A stretch of 64,000 nt of DNA from [Mycobacterium] vasticus (GCF_020181595.1 NZ_CP084028.1:315749-379748); one strand, 5' to 3'; shown: positions 48,354-57,287, numbered from the stretch's first letter. The notes: generated from the letters alone by a model not told the origin. Numbers and translations are program-made.

Positions 48354-48734
48354 TTAGTCGGCCTTGAGCTGTACGCAGTCGTGCACGGTGCCGACGGCCC
48401 GACCGTCGGTGAACACCGGCCGATGCAGCAGGGCCTTGGTGGGCGTCACCAGCACCGGGGCGGCCGGGTCGTCGGGAAGTTCGGCGAGACCGTCGACCAT
48501 CAGCGAGTACTCGCTGACGTCGGGTGCCGGCCAGACCAGCGTGACGTCGGCGCGCGCCGACATGTTCTCCCGGCCGTGCGCGCCGACCGGGCCGACGTCC
48601 ACTCGGGCGCCGTCGAAGGTCGGGGTGATCGCGGTGGTGCGCACCCGGTAGTCGTCGCCGACGGTCACCAGGAAGGCGAAGCTGTAGCCGGACAACAGAT
48701 CCCCGAGGCGGGCGAGGTCGACAGGCTTGGCCAT
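48354..48734 (-). CDS. PNPOx-like FDOR protein (pair member 1)
   Basis: A 126-aa split-barrel protein and paralogue of its neighbour: LLSGYSFAFLVTVGDDYRVRTTAITPTF...GRENMSARADVTLVWPAPDVSEYSLMVDGLAEL. ATG 48734 (MAKPVDLARLG) aligns with the MTSNVDFTRLA start of the sister protein, which supports both starts. It probably arose by tandem duplication, with the two products forming a homodimer each or a heterodimer. Ends in HDCVQLKAD, as the sister ends in SDCVDLKLT. Confidence 0.78.
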   Translation of the reverse strand: MAKPVDLARLGDLLSGYSFAFLVTVGDDYRVRTTAITPTFDGARVDVGPVGAHGRENMSARADVTLVWPAPDVSEYSLMVDGLAELPDDPAAPVLVTPTKALLHRPVFTDGRAVGTVHDCVQLKAD

Positions 48735-48768
48735 GGAGTCCAGGATAGGTGCCGCCGCGGGAAAGTGC

Positions 48769-49197
48769 TTATGCGGCAACGATGCGGAGCTGGCGGAGTT
48801 CGGGAACGGCGCGCTGCAGAGTGAGGAAGTCGGTGTCGTTGTGCACCACCACCGCATTGTGTCGGAGGGCTGTTGCGGCGATCAGCACGCCGGTTGTCTG
48901 AGCGCCACGCCCGGCGCCGAGTTGCCACAGGGCGGTGCGGACGTCGGCGACGATCTGCTCGGCCGCTTCGTCAAAAGCGAGCCAGAAGAACTGCTTTCGG
49001 TACACATCGGTGAGGAACCCGAGGTCCTTCTTGCTGCGCGCGCTGAATCGGGCCTCGTCCATGGTGACCATGGAGGAACACAGGATGCCGGTACCGGCGA
49101 GCCGGTCGATCTCCGCCTTCATCACCGGAGACGACCAATAGTGCGACATGGCCGAATGGTCGACCAAGTAGTGGGGCCGCGCTGTTGGTGACGTCAC
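48769..49197 (-). CDS. VapC-family PIN-domain toxin
   Basis: A 142-aa PIN-domain toxin. YLVDHSAMSHYW gives the first Asp, then DEARFSARSKKD, the second acidic cluster FDEAAEQIVADV, and a late VVVHNDTDFL gives the last Asp. The pattern VDxSAxxxY is common for VapC of the mycobacterial PIN group. ATG 49197 overlaps the antitoxin stop by four bases. It is followed by the FDOR gene pair on the same strand. Target RNA unknown. Confidence 0.83.
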   Translation of the reverse strand: MTSPTARPHYLVDHSAMSHYWSSPVMKAEIDRLAGTGILCSSMVTMDEARFSARSKKDLGFLTDVYRKQFFWLAFDEAAEQIVADVRTALWQLGAGRGAQTTGVLIAATALRHNAVVVHNDTDFLTLQRAVPELRQLRIVAA

Positions 49198-49403
49198 CGC
49201 TGCGGCGTCTCGGTGGCGAGTTCCTCCTCGGTCAAGAAGGGGTTGTGGTCCATCTGGGTGAGCCGGGACAGTGCGTCGCGTTGGCGATAACTCTGCAGCA
49301 ATTCAGACATCGCCAGATTGACGACGGCCTTCTTGGTCGGCAGGCCGGTCAGGCGCTGGGCTTCGGCAAGCACGTCCTCCGGGATGTCGACCGTCGTTGC
49401 CAT
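49194..49403 (-). CDS. VapB-family ribbon-helix-helix antitoxin
   Basis: A 69-aa antitoxin: MATTVDIPEDVLAEAQRLTGLPTKKAVVNLAMSELL reads as a ribbon-helix-helix (beta strand TTVDIP, then two helices), and the tail NPFLTEEELATETPQR is acidic and disordered. It overlaps the PIN toxin gene. A large dyad at 49415-49459 covers its promoter, 12-56 bp before the start. Confidence 0.84.
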   Translation of the reverse strand: MATTVDIPEDVLAEAQRLTGLPTKKAVVNLAMSELLQSYRQRDALSRLTQMDHNPFLTEEELATETPQR

Positions 49404-49414
49404 GAGATCCTCCG

Positions 49415-49459
49415 ATATTGCAGATTGATGATATTTAGAATATCAGGCTTCCGCAATAT
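49415..49459. promoter_or_regulatory. nested palindrome at the vapB promoter, probable TA operator
   Basis: Outer arms ATATTGC (49415-49421) and GCAATAT (49453-49459) surround an inner dyad TGATATT-TAG-AATATCA (49429-49445). The 45-bp element is AT-rich in a GC-rich setting and immediately precedes vapB. Two symmetric sites with one centre suggest cooperative binding of RHH dimers. Confidence 0.65.
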
Positions 49460-49468
49460 GGGTCGTCG

Positions 49469-52400
49469 TCAGCCGCCGGTGCCGCCGGCCCCGCCGGGCA
49501 GGCCAGCAGCGCCGCCGCCACCGCCGCCGCCACCACCGAGGATGGCGCCCGCGCCGCCGGTACCACCGCCATCGGAGCCGCTGCCGCCGTCGCTGCCGGT
49601 GCCGCCGGAAGGGCTGCCGCCGCCACCGCCACCACCGGAGACGGGTCCGCCGGAGCCACCTCCGCCGCCTTGGTAGCCGGATCCGCCGGCGCCACCAGTG
49701 GTGCCGCCACCGCCGGCGCCGCCGCCACCACCACCGCCGCCGGGGTTATCGCCGCCTTCGGATTCCCCGGGACCGCCGCTGCTACCGGTGGCGGCGCCAC
49801 CGCCACCGGTGCCGCCGACGCCGGCGATACCGCTGCCGCTCCCGCCGCCACCACCGCCGCCGTTGACGCCGTTGCCCTGGCCACCAGAACCGCCAGCGGC
49901 AAAGCCGCCGCCGCCGTCGCCGCCATCACCGCCGAGGCCGTCGTGCCCGCTGCCGTGACCCAAGCCGCCGCCACCACCTCCGCCACCACCACCGCATGCG
50001 GCTGCCATGCCGCATGAGCCGCCGTCGCCGCCGTCACCTCCGTCGCCGCCGCTGCCTGAGGTCCCGCCATTGCCGCCCGATCCCCCTGCTCCGCCGGCTG
50101 CGCCCTGACTGGTGGCGTCGAAACCGTTGCCGCCGTCCCCGCCATTGCCGACCGGGCCGGTGAAGCTGCTGCTGCCGGGGCCTCCTTGTGTGCCGGCGTT
50201 ACCACCGGTGCCCGACGTGCCGGCCGTGCCTGCGTTGCCGCCGTGACCGACACTGCCCGGGTTGCCGCCCTTGCCGCCGTTGCCGCCGTTGATGTGGGTC
50301 GCGTCTCCGTTTGCGCCGTTGCCGCCGTTGCCGGGTGTGCCTGCCGCGCCGCCGTCACCGCCGTCACCGCCGTTGCCGTTGGTGCCGACGTCGCCTGCAA
50401 CCGCACTGCCGCCGTTGCCTCCGTGGCCTCCCGCGCCGCCCGTTCCGCCATTGCCGCCGTCTTCGCCGTCGCCACCGTTGGCGCCTGCGACGTAGGTGGT
50501 GGCGGTGGCGGCGTCGAAGCCGTCGTTTCCGGTCGCACCGGCGCCGCCGTCACCGCCCTGCCCGCCGGTACCGCCGTCACCGCCGTTGCCGGAGATCGAA
50601 CCCCCGGCGCCGCCGGCGCCGCCGGAGCCGCCATCGCTGCCGTCGACATTCATGTCGACATAGCCGACCGGGGCTTGGGTGGCATCGAAGCCACCGCCCC
50701 CGTTGCCCCCGTTGCCGCCGTCGCCGACCCGCCCGGCGTCACCGCCGGCGCCCCCGCTGCCGCCGTTGACGCCCGACGTGGCGGAGTCGGAGCCGTTGCC
50801 GCCGTCACCGCCGTCACCGCCGCCGCCGGGTCCGGTATCGGCCGCGGTCAGGCCGGAGGCCGCCCGGGTGCCGCCACCGCTGTCGCCGCCCAGACCGCCG
50901 GTCCCGCCGGCGCCGGGGTCACCGCCGTCGCCACCCTTGCCGCCGTTGCCCGACAGGTAACCGGGCCCGCCGTCGCCGCCGCGGCCGCCGTCACCGGCCG
51001 CGCCGCCCAGTGCACCGTCCCCACCTGAACCGCCGCCGCCGTGCGCGCCGTCGTGGAAGCCGGCGGCCGATGCCTGACCCCCGGCGCCGCCGTCACCGCC
51101 GAGGCCCCCGGCTCCGCCACCGCCGCCATTGCCGCCTGTGCCGCCGTTGCCGCCGGTGCCGCTGGGGTCATCCTGGGTGCCGAAACCGCCGAGGCCACCG
51201 TTGCCGCCGTCGCCACCGTTGGCGCCACTGCCACCGGCTGCCCCCAGGCCGCCGTGCCCGCCGGCGCCGCCGTTGCCCGCCAGAGCGCCACCGGCCCCGC
51301 CGGCCCCGCCTGCGCCGCCGTTGCCGCCGGCCTGTCCGGCCGCGCCGACTCCGCCGGTGCCGCCGTTCCCGCCATTGCCGCCGTCGCCGCTGAAACCGGG
51401 CGGGACGTTGTCGCCGCCTTCACCGCCGTTGCCGCCGTTCGCGCCGGTGCCGCCGGTTCCACCGTTGCCGCCGTTGCCGCCGACGCTGCCGGGGGCCCCG
51501 GCCCCGGTACCGCCGTGGCCGCCGTCGCCGCCGGGAGCGCCCGCGCCGCCGTCGCCGCCGTTGCCACCGGCGCCTCCGGTGCCGGCGATGTTGATGCCGA
51601 GGGTCACCCCGCCGTAGCCGCCGTTGCCGCCGGGCGCCCCGGGACCGCCGTTGCCGCCATCGCCACCGCTCGCACCGACGGTGGGCGGCGCGTCGGGGAA
51701 ACTGCGGCCCGCGTTGCCTCCGGTGCCGCCGGCCTGGCCGGCTGTGGTGCCGGGGTCGCCGTTGCCGCCGGGGGTGCCGATGCCGTGGGTGTTTTGGTGC
51801 CCGTCGCTGCCGTTGGCCGCCGGCGCGACGGGGGTTACCGGGACGGGGTTGACGGCGTTGGCGCCTGTGATGCCGTTGCCGCCGTTGCCGCCTGTTCCGC
51901 CGTTGCCGACCAGTCCGGCGTTTCCGCCGTTGCCGCCCTTGCCGCCGGAGGCTCCGGCGGTGGTGGGGGTGTAGCCGGCCCCGCCGTTTCCGCCGTTTCC
52001 GCCGCTGATGGGGGTGGCGCCGGCTGTGCCGGTGGCCCCGGTGGTGGCGCCGTGTCCGGGTGTGCCGGCTGCGCCGCCGGTGCCGGGGTTGCCGCCCTTG
52101 CCGCCGGCGCCGCCGTCGAGGGTGGTGGCGTCACCGCCTGCGCCGTTGCCGCCGTTTCCGGGTGTGCCGCCGGCTCCGCCATCACCGGCATCACCGCCGG
52201 TGCCGGTGGCTCCGGTGGCGCCGAACAGGCCGCCGCGGCCGCCGTTGCCGGCATTGCCGCCGTTTCCGCCGTTGCCTCCGTTTCCGCCGTTGCCGCCGTT
52301 GCCGCCGGCGGTTCCGGCGATGGTGGCGTTGAGGCCGCCGCTGCCGTTTCCGCCGTTGCCGCCCGTGCCTCCGGTCCCGCCGGTTCCTCCGGTGCCGCCG

Positions 52401-53137
52401 GAGCCGATCAGCCAGCCGGCGGCGCCCCCGAGGCCGCCGCTGCCGCCGGTCCCGCCGGTGGCCCCGGTGGCGCCGTCGGCACCGTTGCCGCCGTCGGCAC
52501 CTGTGCCGCCGGCGCCACCGGCACCGCCGTTGCCGAACAGCCAGCCGGTGGCGTCGCCGCCGGCTCCACCGTTGGCGCCCGTTCCGGCGGCCCCACCGTT
52601 GCCGGCGATGCCGAAGGCGGTGTCGCCGCCGGCCCCGCCGTCGGCGCCGGCACCGCCGCTGCCGCCGTCGCCGCCGTCACCGAAGTAGGCTGCGCCGCCG
52701 TTGCCCCCGGCCTCCCCGACGACGGTGCTGTCCCAGCCGGCGCCGCCGTCACCGAACCACAGCCCGCCCGCACCGCCGTTGGGATCGGCGGCGGTGCCGG
52801 CGTCACCGTTGCCGATCAACAGATCGGTGCCCAACAGCGGTGCCAGGTATTGGTTGATGGCGGCATCGACCTGGGAACCGAAGGCGCTGGCGATCCAGTC
52901 CTGCCCGGCGTCGTGGATCGGGTCGTAGATCCACTGGTCGAACAGTGCTGCCCAGTCGGTGAGATCGCCGGAGGCCGGTGCGGCACCCACCGTCAGGGCC
53001 TGCCACGCCGAGGGATCGAAAAGGTCTTCGATCCAGGCGAAGTCATCGGCATGGGCGGCGGGAGCCATCCCGAATGCCAAGAACGCGCTCACCGCGCTAC
53101 AAGCACCCACCACCCGAACGCGACGATGACCAGACAT
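49469..53137 (-). CDS. PGRS-repeat protein with a Sec signal peptide (no PE domain)
   Basis: A 1222-aa glycine-rich protein. MSGHRRVRVVGACSAVSAFLAFGMAPAAHADDFAW is a basic, hydrophobic Sec signal peptide with AHA-D cleavage. A nonrepetitive region (to about 105) ends in LLIGNGDAGTAADPNGGAGGLWFGDGG, which resembles the LIGNG linker that normally joins a PE domain to a PGRS domain. Then come more than 1000 residues of GGxGGx repeats (GGNGGNGG, GGAGG, GDGG) with few hydrophobic islands. No PE domain is present, so export by ESX-5 is not implied. ATG 53137 has GGGGAGGT six bases upstream. The function is unknown; a calcium-binding or surface role is only by analogy with PE_PGRS proteins. Confidence 0.82.
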   Translation of the reverse strand: MSGHRRVRVVGACSAVSAFLAFGMAPAAHADDFAWIEDLFDPSAWQALTVGAAPASGDLTDWAALFDQWIYDPIHDAGQDWIASAFGSQVDAAINQYLAPLLGTDLLIGNGDAGTAADPNGGAGGLWFGDGGAGWDSTVVGEAGGNGGAAYFGDGGDGGSGGAGADGGAGGDTAFGIAGNGGAAGTGANGGAGGDATGWLFGNGGAGGAGGTGADGGNGADGATGATGGTGGSGGLGGAAGWLIGSGGTGGTGGTGGTGGNGGNGSGGLNATIAGTAGGNGGNGGNGGNGGNGGNAGNGGRGGLFGATGATGTGGDAGDGGAGGTPGNGGNGAGGDATTLDGGAGGKGGNPGTGGAAGTPGHGATTGATGTAGATPISGGNGGNGGAGYTPTTAGASGGKGGNGGNAGLVGNGGTGGNGGNGITGANAVNPVPVTPVAPAANGSDGHQNTHGIGTPGGNGDPGTTAGQAGGTGGNAGRSFPDAPPTVGASGGDGGNGGPGAPGGNGGYGGVTLGINIAGTGGAGGNGGDGGAGAPGGDGGHGGTGAGAPGSVGGNGGNGGTGGTGANGGNGGEGGDNVPPGFSGDGGNGGNGGTGGVGAAGQAGGNGGAGGAGGAGGALAGNGGAGGHGGLGAAGGSGANGGDGGNGGLGGFGTQDDPSGTGGNGGTGGNGGGGGAGGLGGDGGAGGQASAAGFHDGAHGGGGSGGDGALGGAAGDGGRGGDGGPGYLSGNGGKGGDGGDPGAGGTGGLGGDSGGGTRAASGLTAADTGPGGGGDGGDGGNGSDSATSGVNGGSGGAGGDAGRVGDGGNGGNGGGGFDATQAPVGYVDMNVDGSDGGSGGAGGAGGSISGNGGDGGTGGQGGDGGAGATGNDGFDAATATTYVAGANGGDGEDGGNGGTGGAGGHGGNGGSAVAGDVGTNGNGGDGGDGGAAGTPGNGGNGANGDATHINGGNGGKGGNPGSVGHGGNAGTAGTSGTGGNAGTQGGPGSSSFTGPVGNGGDGGNGFDATSQGAAGGAGGSGGNGGTSGSGGDGGDGGDGGSCGMAAACGGGGGGGGGGLGHGSGHDGLGGDGGDGGGGFAAGGSGGQGNGVNGGGGGGGSGSGIAGVGGTGGGGAATGSSGGPGESEGGDNPGGGGGGGGAGGGGTTGGAGGSGYQGGGGGSGGPVSGGGGGGGSPSGGTGSDGGSGSDGGGTGGAGAILGGGGGGGGGAAGLPGGAGGTGG

Positions 53138-53210
53138 GTCGACCTCCCCGGTGAACCCAACCAAACCCCAAGTTCACTCAGCTTGCGCTCAGCACGACCC
53201 GACCAGCCCC

Positions 53211-53286
53211 GTAGCGCACTACCTGTTCTCGCGCCCGCCGCAGCGCCGACTACTCAGTCCACCGCCGCCGGGCAGTCGAGTAGTCG
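53211..53286. promoter_or_regulatory. inverted repeats in the PGRS/small-protein intergenic region
   Basis: CCGACTACTC (53246-53255) and GAGTAGTCGG (53278-53287) are perfect inverse 10-mers 22 bases apart. GTAGCGCACTAC (53211-53222) is a second dyad sharing the GTAG/CTAC half, and another GGTAGTCG occurs at 53311-53318. They lie in the 243-bp gap between the divergent PGRS and small-protein genes. Possible regulator sites; the regulator is not known. Confidence 0.4.
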
Positions 53287-53380
53287 GGGCCGTCGCGCGG
53301 TCCGGAATCGGGTAGTCGTCCACGGACGCCGCGGGCCGCCGGACCGGTCACAGTGGGTGTCGACCGAATCGAGGGCAGAT

Positions 53381-53593
53381 GTGACCGCTTTTCACGAGAC
53401 CGGGCGCCGGTACGAGGCGGCGCTGCGGCGGCTACCGGATGCGCATTCGCTGGCCCTGCGGCTGCGTGATGCCGGTGTCGCCGACGAGGTGATCTGCGGG
53501 TACCTGCAGATCGAACCCGAAGGACTGGACAGCGTCATCGAGCTGGCACAACAGAAGCTGGACGCCGAGTTGACCAGGATTCCTGAGTATTGA
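53381..53593 (+). CDS. 70-aa small protein with sigma-region-4-like helices
   Basis: A GTG at 53381 with GAGGG upstream opens a 70-codon frame. It encodes RRYEAALRRLPDAHSLAL, then LRDAGVADEVICGYLQIEPEGLDSVIELAQQKLDAEL. The second half has the look of a helix-turn-helix of the sigma-region-4/LuxR kind. It is buried inside a long glycine-repeat antisense frame and is easily missed. It lies 34 bp before a LuxR-family gene. Function unknown; a DNA-binding or anti-regulator role is a guess. Confidence 0.6.
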   Translation: MTAFHETGRRYEAALRRLPDAHSLALRLRDAGVADEVICGYLQIEPEGLDSVIELAQQKLDAELTRIPEY

Positions 53594-53627
53594 CCGTCGG
53601 AGTCTCGGGTCTGCTTACTATCGACCA

Positions 53628-56246
53628 ATGAGCGACCGCTGGCCGTTGACGGGTCGCGGAGAAGAGCTTCAGCTGGTCACCGAGGCACTCGCCGACCATG
53701 AGTGGCGGGGTGTTTTGATCGCCGGCCGAGCCGGTGTGGGCAAATCCCGGCTGGCCCGCGAAGCCGCAGACGCCATGGCCGCTGCGGGCTGGGCGGTCAG
53801 CCGGCTTTCCGGGACGGCGACCGGACGCTCGGTTCCGCTGGGTGCGTTCGCGCCCTGGGTCGACGACTTCGACGCCAACCCGATGGCCATGGCACGCCAG
53901 GTCATCACCGAGCTTCGGGCGCGCGCCGGGGACGCACCGCTGCTGCTGGTGGTCGACGACGCGCACCTGCTCGACGATCTGTCGGCGCTGGCCCTGCATC
54001 AACTCGTGGGGCATGGTGCCGCTTCGGCGGTGGGCGTCATCGCCACCGTCCGTAACGGCGAACGCCCACCCGATGCGGTGACGACGCTGTGGAAGGACGG
54101 TGTGCTGCGACGACTCGAACTGCAACCGCTGTCGCGCCCGGAATCCGACGAGCTGATGGCCGCGGCCCTGGGCGCCGTCAGCCCGGACTGCCTGACCCGG
54201 ATGTGGAAACTGACTCGCGGAAACGTGCTGTACCTGCGCCATCTCGTCGACCAGGAACGCGCGGCGGGCCGACTGGTGTGCGAGTCCGGGCAGTGGCACT
54301 GGACGGCTGGATTGTCGGTGTCACCGACCTTGGTCGAGTTGGTCGAATCCCAGATCGGCACCGTGCCCGAAGATGTGAGCGAGGTCGTCGACCTGGTGGC
54401 GGTCGCCGAACCCATCGATCGGTCCTGCCTGATGACACTGGCCAGCCCGCACGCCGTCGAGATGGCTGAGGAGCGCGGACTGATCCGGGTGGCGCCGAGC
54501 GCCGACGCGGTCTATGTGGGCCACCCGCTGTACGGGGAGATCCGGCTGCAGCAGTGCGGCCCGCTGCGACTGCGGCGCCTACGCGGCGAGGTGGCGACCG
54601 CGATGGCACGCGAGCCCGCGCGGGTGGACCCGCTTCGACTCGGCCTGATGTGGATGGAATCGGATCTGCTGCCCGACGCGATGGTGCTGTCGCGGGCCGC
54701 CAACATCGCCCGCTCGCGGCTCGATCTCGCGCTGGCCGAGCGGTTTGCGCGCGCGGCCGTCGAGGCTGGGGGTGGGCCGATGGCCGAACTGCTCCTCGCC
54801 TACGTGCTGTTCATGCTCGAGCAGGGCCCGGAAACCGAGAAGATCCTCAGCGCCGTAGACGTATCAAGGCTTCCCGCAGCGGGTTTCGTCACCCCGGTGA
54901 TCCTGCGCTCGGCGAACCTGCTGTGGGTGCTACGACAACCCGAGCAGGCTCGAGAGGTGACCGAACAGGCGCTGCACGATGGCGACGACGCCGGGTTGCG
55001 CACCTTCCAGGCGGTCCAGCAGGTGTTGGGCGGAAAGCCGGCCGAAACCGTCGACACGCTGGCCAGGGTGGACCTCGATCGGCTCGACGCATTCGGTCAG
55101 ACCCTCGGCCGCTGCGCCGACGTCATCGCACTCGGTGATCTGGGCCGGACCAGCCGGGCCGTGGAGCAGGCCGAGGCCGGGTACGCGGTGATCACCCAAT
55201 CGCCCCAGGACAGTTTCCAGGGCAGCGGGCTTGCCGAGTTCCACGCCTACGCGCTGCTGGCTGCCGGCTACATCCAGGACGCCGCCGCCGTTGCCGAAGC
55301 CCGCTACCGGCTCTGCGCCGACCTGCCCGGGATGGTGAGCGCCATGGCCGCCGCAACTGTCGGCATGACCGCCCTCGGCCAGGGGGATCTGCCGACCGCT
55401 CTGCGCCGGCTCGGTGGGGCCGCCGCCGGAATCGGCAGCTACGGCGAGATCAGCGGCCTGTTCTATCGGTTCAAGATCCTGAACACCGAGGCGCTGGCCC
55501 GCAGTGGGCAGGTCGATGCCGCCGACACCCAGCTGGCAGCCGTCCGGGACAACCATCATCCCGCCTACGCCTATGTCGAGACGGGCTACCTGCTGGCCGG
55601 TGCGTGGGTGGCGGCGGCTCGCGGCCGGGCCGGTGAGGCACGCCGAATCGCTTCAGGCGCAGCGAAATTCGCCCGTGACCACGGACAGCTCACCCGCGAG
55701 GTGATCGCTTTGCAGACCGCGGTGCAGTTCGGCGACCCCTCGGTCGCCGACCGCTTGGACGAACTGGCGGGCACGGTCGAGGGTCCTCGGGCGCCGCTCG
55801 CGGCCCGCTATGCGCACGCATTGGCCGACGGCGACAACGACGCCCTGGAGGCGGTGTCCCAGGAGTTCGAAGCCATCGGTGACGTGCTGGCCGCTGCCGA
55901 CGCCGTGGCGCAGGCCTCCGCGGGTTACCGCCAGGCCGGCCTTCGTGGCAGCGCGCTGTCGGCCAGTGCCCGCGCCCGCCAACTCGCCGAGCGCTGCGGC
56001 GGGGCCACCAGTCCGGCGCTGGCCGCGGCCAGGATGACGCTTCCGCTGACCGGGCGCGAGCGCGAGATAGCGCTGCTGGTGGCCCAGGGCCTGTCCAACC
56101 GCGACATCGCCGAGGCGATGTCGTTGTCGGTGCGCACGGTGGAGGGCCACGTCTACCGGGCGACGGTCAAAGCCGGTGTCGCCACCCGAGCCGAATTATC
56201 CACAATGGTCCAGCAATTCGACCAGACGCCGGTGCCGCCCGGCTGA
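53628..56246 (+). CDS. LuxR-family ATP-binding regulator (LAL type)
   Basis: An 872-aa regulator of the large ATP-binding LuxR class. Walker A is AGRAGVGKSRLA (residues 32-43), Walker B is LLLVVDDAHLLD (near 105). A long helical middle part of repeats resembling TPR/MalT-type sensor modules follows, and a C-terminal LuxR HTH (LTGREREIALLVAQGLSNRDIAEAMSLSVRTVEGHVYRATVKAG) ends the protein. Such proteins activate transcription after binding an inducer and ATP. ATG 53628 directly gives MSDRWPLTGRGEELQLV. It probably controls neighbours to the right or the PGRS gene; no target site was identified. Confidence 0.88.
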   Translation: MSDRWPLTGRGEELQLVTEALADHEWRGVLIAGRAGVGKSRLAREAADAMAAAGWAVSRLSGTATGRSVPLGAFAPWVDDFDANPMAMARQVITELRARAGDAPLLLVVDDAHLLDDLSALALHQLVGHGAASAVGVIATVRNGERPPDAVTTLWKDGVLRRLELQPLSRPESDELMAAALGAVSPDCLTRMWKLTRGNVLYLRHLVDQERAAGRLVCESGQWHWTAGLSVSPTLVELVESQIGTVPEDVSEVVDLVAVAEPIDRSCLMTLASPHAVEMAEERGLIRVAPSADAVYVGHPLYGEIRLQQCGPLRLRRLRGEVATAMAREPARVDPLRLGLMWMESDLLPDAMVLSRAANIARSRLDLALAERFARAAVEAGGGPMAELLLAYVLFMLEQGPETEKILSAVDVSRLPAAGFVTPVILRSANLLWVLRQPEQAREVTEQALHDGDDAGLRTFQAVQQVLGGKPAETVDTLARVDLDRLDAFGQTLGRCADVIALGDLGRTSRAVEQAEAGYAVITQSPQDSFQGSGLAEFHAYALLAAGYIQDAAAVAEARYRLCADLPGMVSAMAAATVGMTALGQGDLPTALRRLGGAAAGIGSYGEISGLFYRFKILNTEALARSGQVDAADTQLAAVRDNHHPAYAYVETGYLLAGAWVAAARGRAGEARRIASGAAKFARDHGQLTREVIALQTAVQFGDPSVADRLDELAGTVEGPRAPLAARYAHALADGDNDALEAVSQEFEAIGDVLAAADAVAQASAGYRQAGLRGSALSASARARQLAERCGGATSPALAAARMTLPLTGREREIALLVAQGLSNRDIAEAMSLSVRTVEGHVYRATVKAGVATRAELSTMVQQFDQTPVPPG

Positions 56247-56264
56247 GTTGGGCAAGATGAACCT

Positions 56265-57281
56265 ATGGAATTCCGCTACCTGGGCAACTCCGGCCTGCAG
56301 ATCTCCGAGATCACCTACGGCAACTGGCTCACCCACGGCTCGCAGGTCGAGAACGACGTCGCCACCGAGTGCGTGCATGCCGCGCTGGACGCCGGTATCA
56401 CCACCTTCGACACCGCCGACGTCTACGCCAACGGGCGTGCCGAGGAGGTGCTCGGCGCTGCGTTGAATGGTCAACGACGCGAGTCGCTGGAGATCTTCAC
56501 CAAGGTGTACTGGCCGATCGGCCCGGCCCCGCTCGGCAAGAACGACACCGGCCTGTCCCGCAAGCACATGATGGACGCCATCGACGGGTCGCTGCGCCGG
56601 CTGGGCACCGACTACGTCGACCTCTACCAGGCACACCGCTACGACTCCTTCACCCCGCTGGAGGAGACCATGCAGGCCTTCGCCGACATCGTCCGGGCCG
56701 GTAAGGCGCGCTACATCGGGGTCAGCGAGTGGACGCCCGAGCAGATCCGCAACGCGCACGGGCTGGCCCGCCAGCTCGGCGTCTCGCTGATCTCCAGCCA
56801 GCCGCAGTACTCGATGCTGTGGCGGATCATCGAACCCGAGGTGGTCCCGACCTGTCGGGAACTGGGCCTGAGTCAGATCGTCTGGTCGCCGATGGCCCAG
56901 GGCGTGCTGTCGGGCAAGTACCTGCCGGGCCGGCCGCCGCCGGCCGGGTCGCGGGCCACCGACGAGAAGGGCGGTGCGAACTTCATCAAACGGTTCATGA
57001 CCGACGACGTGCTGAGCAGGGTGCAGCAGCTGGCGCCGATCGCCGCAGAGCTGGAGCTCACCACCGCACAGTTGGCGATCGCCTGGGTGCTGCAGAACGA
57101 CAATGTCGCCGCCGCGCTGGTCGGGGCGTCGCGCCCGGAGCAGGTCACCGAGAACGTCAAGGCATCCGGGGTGCGGATCCCGGACGAAATCCTGGCCCGC
57201 ATCGACGTGGTGCTGGGTGACGCGGTGACCGCTGACGGCGAATTAGTGGCGAAATCCACTCCACCGCAACGGATGCTCTGA
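56265..57281 (+). CDS. aldo/keto reductase
   Basis: A 338-aa TIM-barrel NADPH-dependent oxidoreductase close to the voltage-gated K+-channel beta-subunit/YghZ-like branch. Catalytic residues are in FDTADVYANGRAEEVLG (Asp, Tyr), IFTKVYW (Lys) and LYQAHRYD (His). The C-terminal cofactor loop is QNDNVAAALVGASRPEQV. It reduces carbonyl compounds; the substrate is unknown. It lies 18 bp after the LuxR gene and could be under its control. Convergent with the D-aminoacylase gene, 6 bp apart. Confidence 0.9.
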   Translation: MEFRYLGNSGLQISEITYGNWLTHGSQVENDVATECVHAALDAGITTFDTADVYANGRAEEVLGAALNGQRRESLEIFTKVYWPIGPAPLGKNDTGLSRKHMMDAIDGSLRRLGTDYVDLYQAHRYDSFTPLEETMQAFADIVRAGKARYIGVSEWTPEQIRNAHGLARQLGVSLISSQPQYSMLWRIIEPEVVPTCRELGLSQIVWSPMAQGVLSGKYLPGRPPPAGSRATDEKGGANFIKRFMTDDVLSRVQQLAPIAAELELTTAQLAIAWVLQNDNVAAALVGASRPEQVTENVKASGVRIPDEILARIDVVLGDAVTADGELVAKSTPPQRML

Positions 57282-57287
57282 TCCGGG

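Noticed and set aside
49500..52780. Dense short repeats that could suggest a CRISPR array or tandem satellite
   Set aside because: The repeats are degenerate GGN-coding triplets in one continuous frame with no unique spacers of constant length; they are PGRS codons.
51041..53593. An 850-codon open frame on the plus strand opposite the PGRS gene
   Set aside because: It is the complement of glycine codons (Ala/Val-rich pattern). Only its last 70 codons from GTG 53381 have a ribosome site and a normal composition, and those were kept as a separate small gene.
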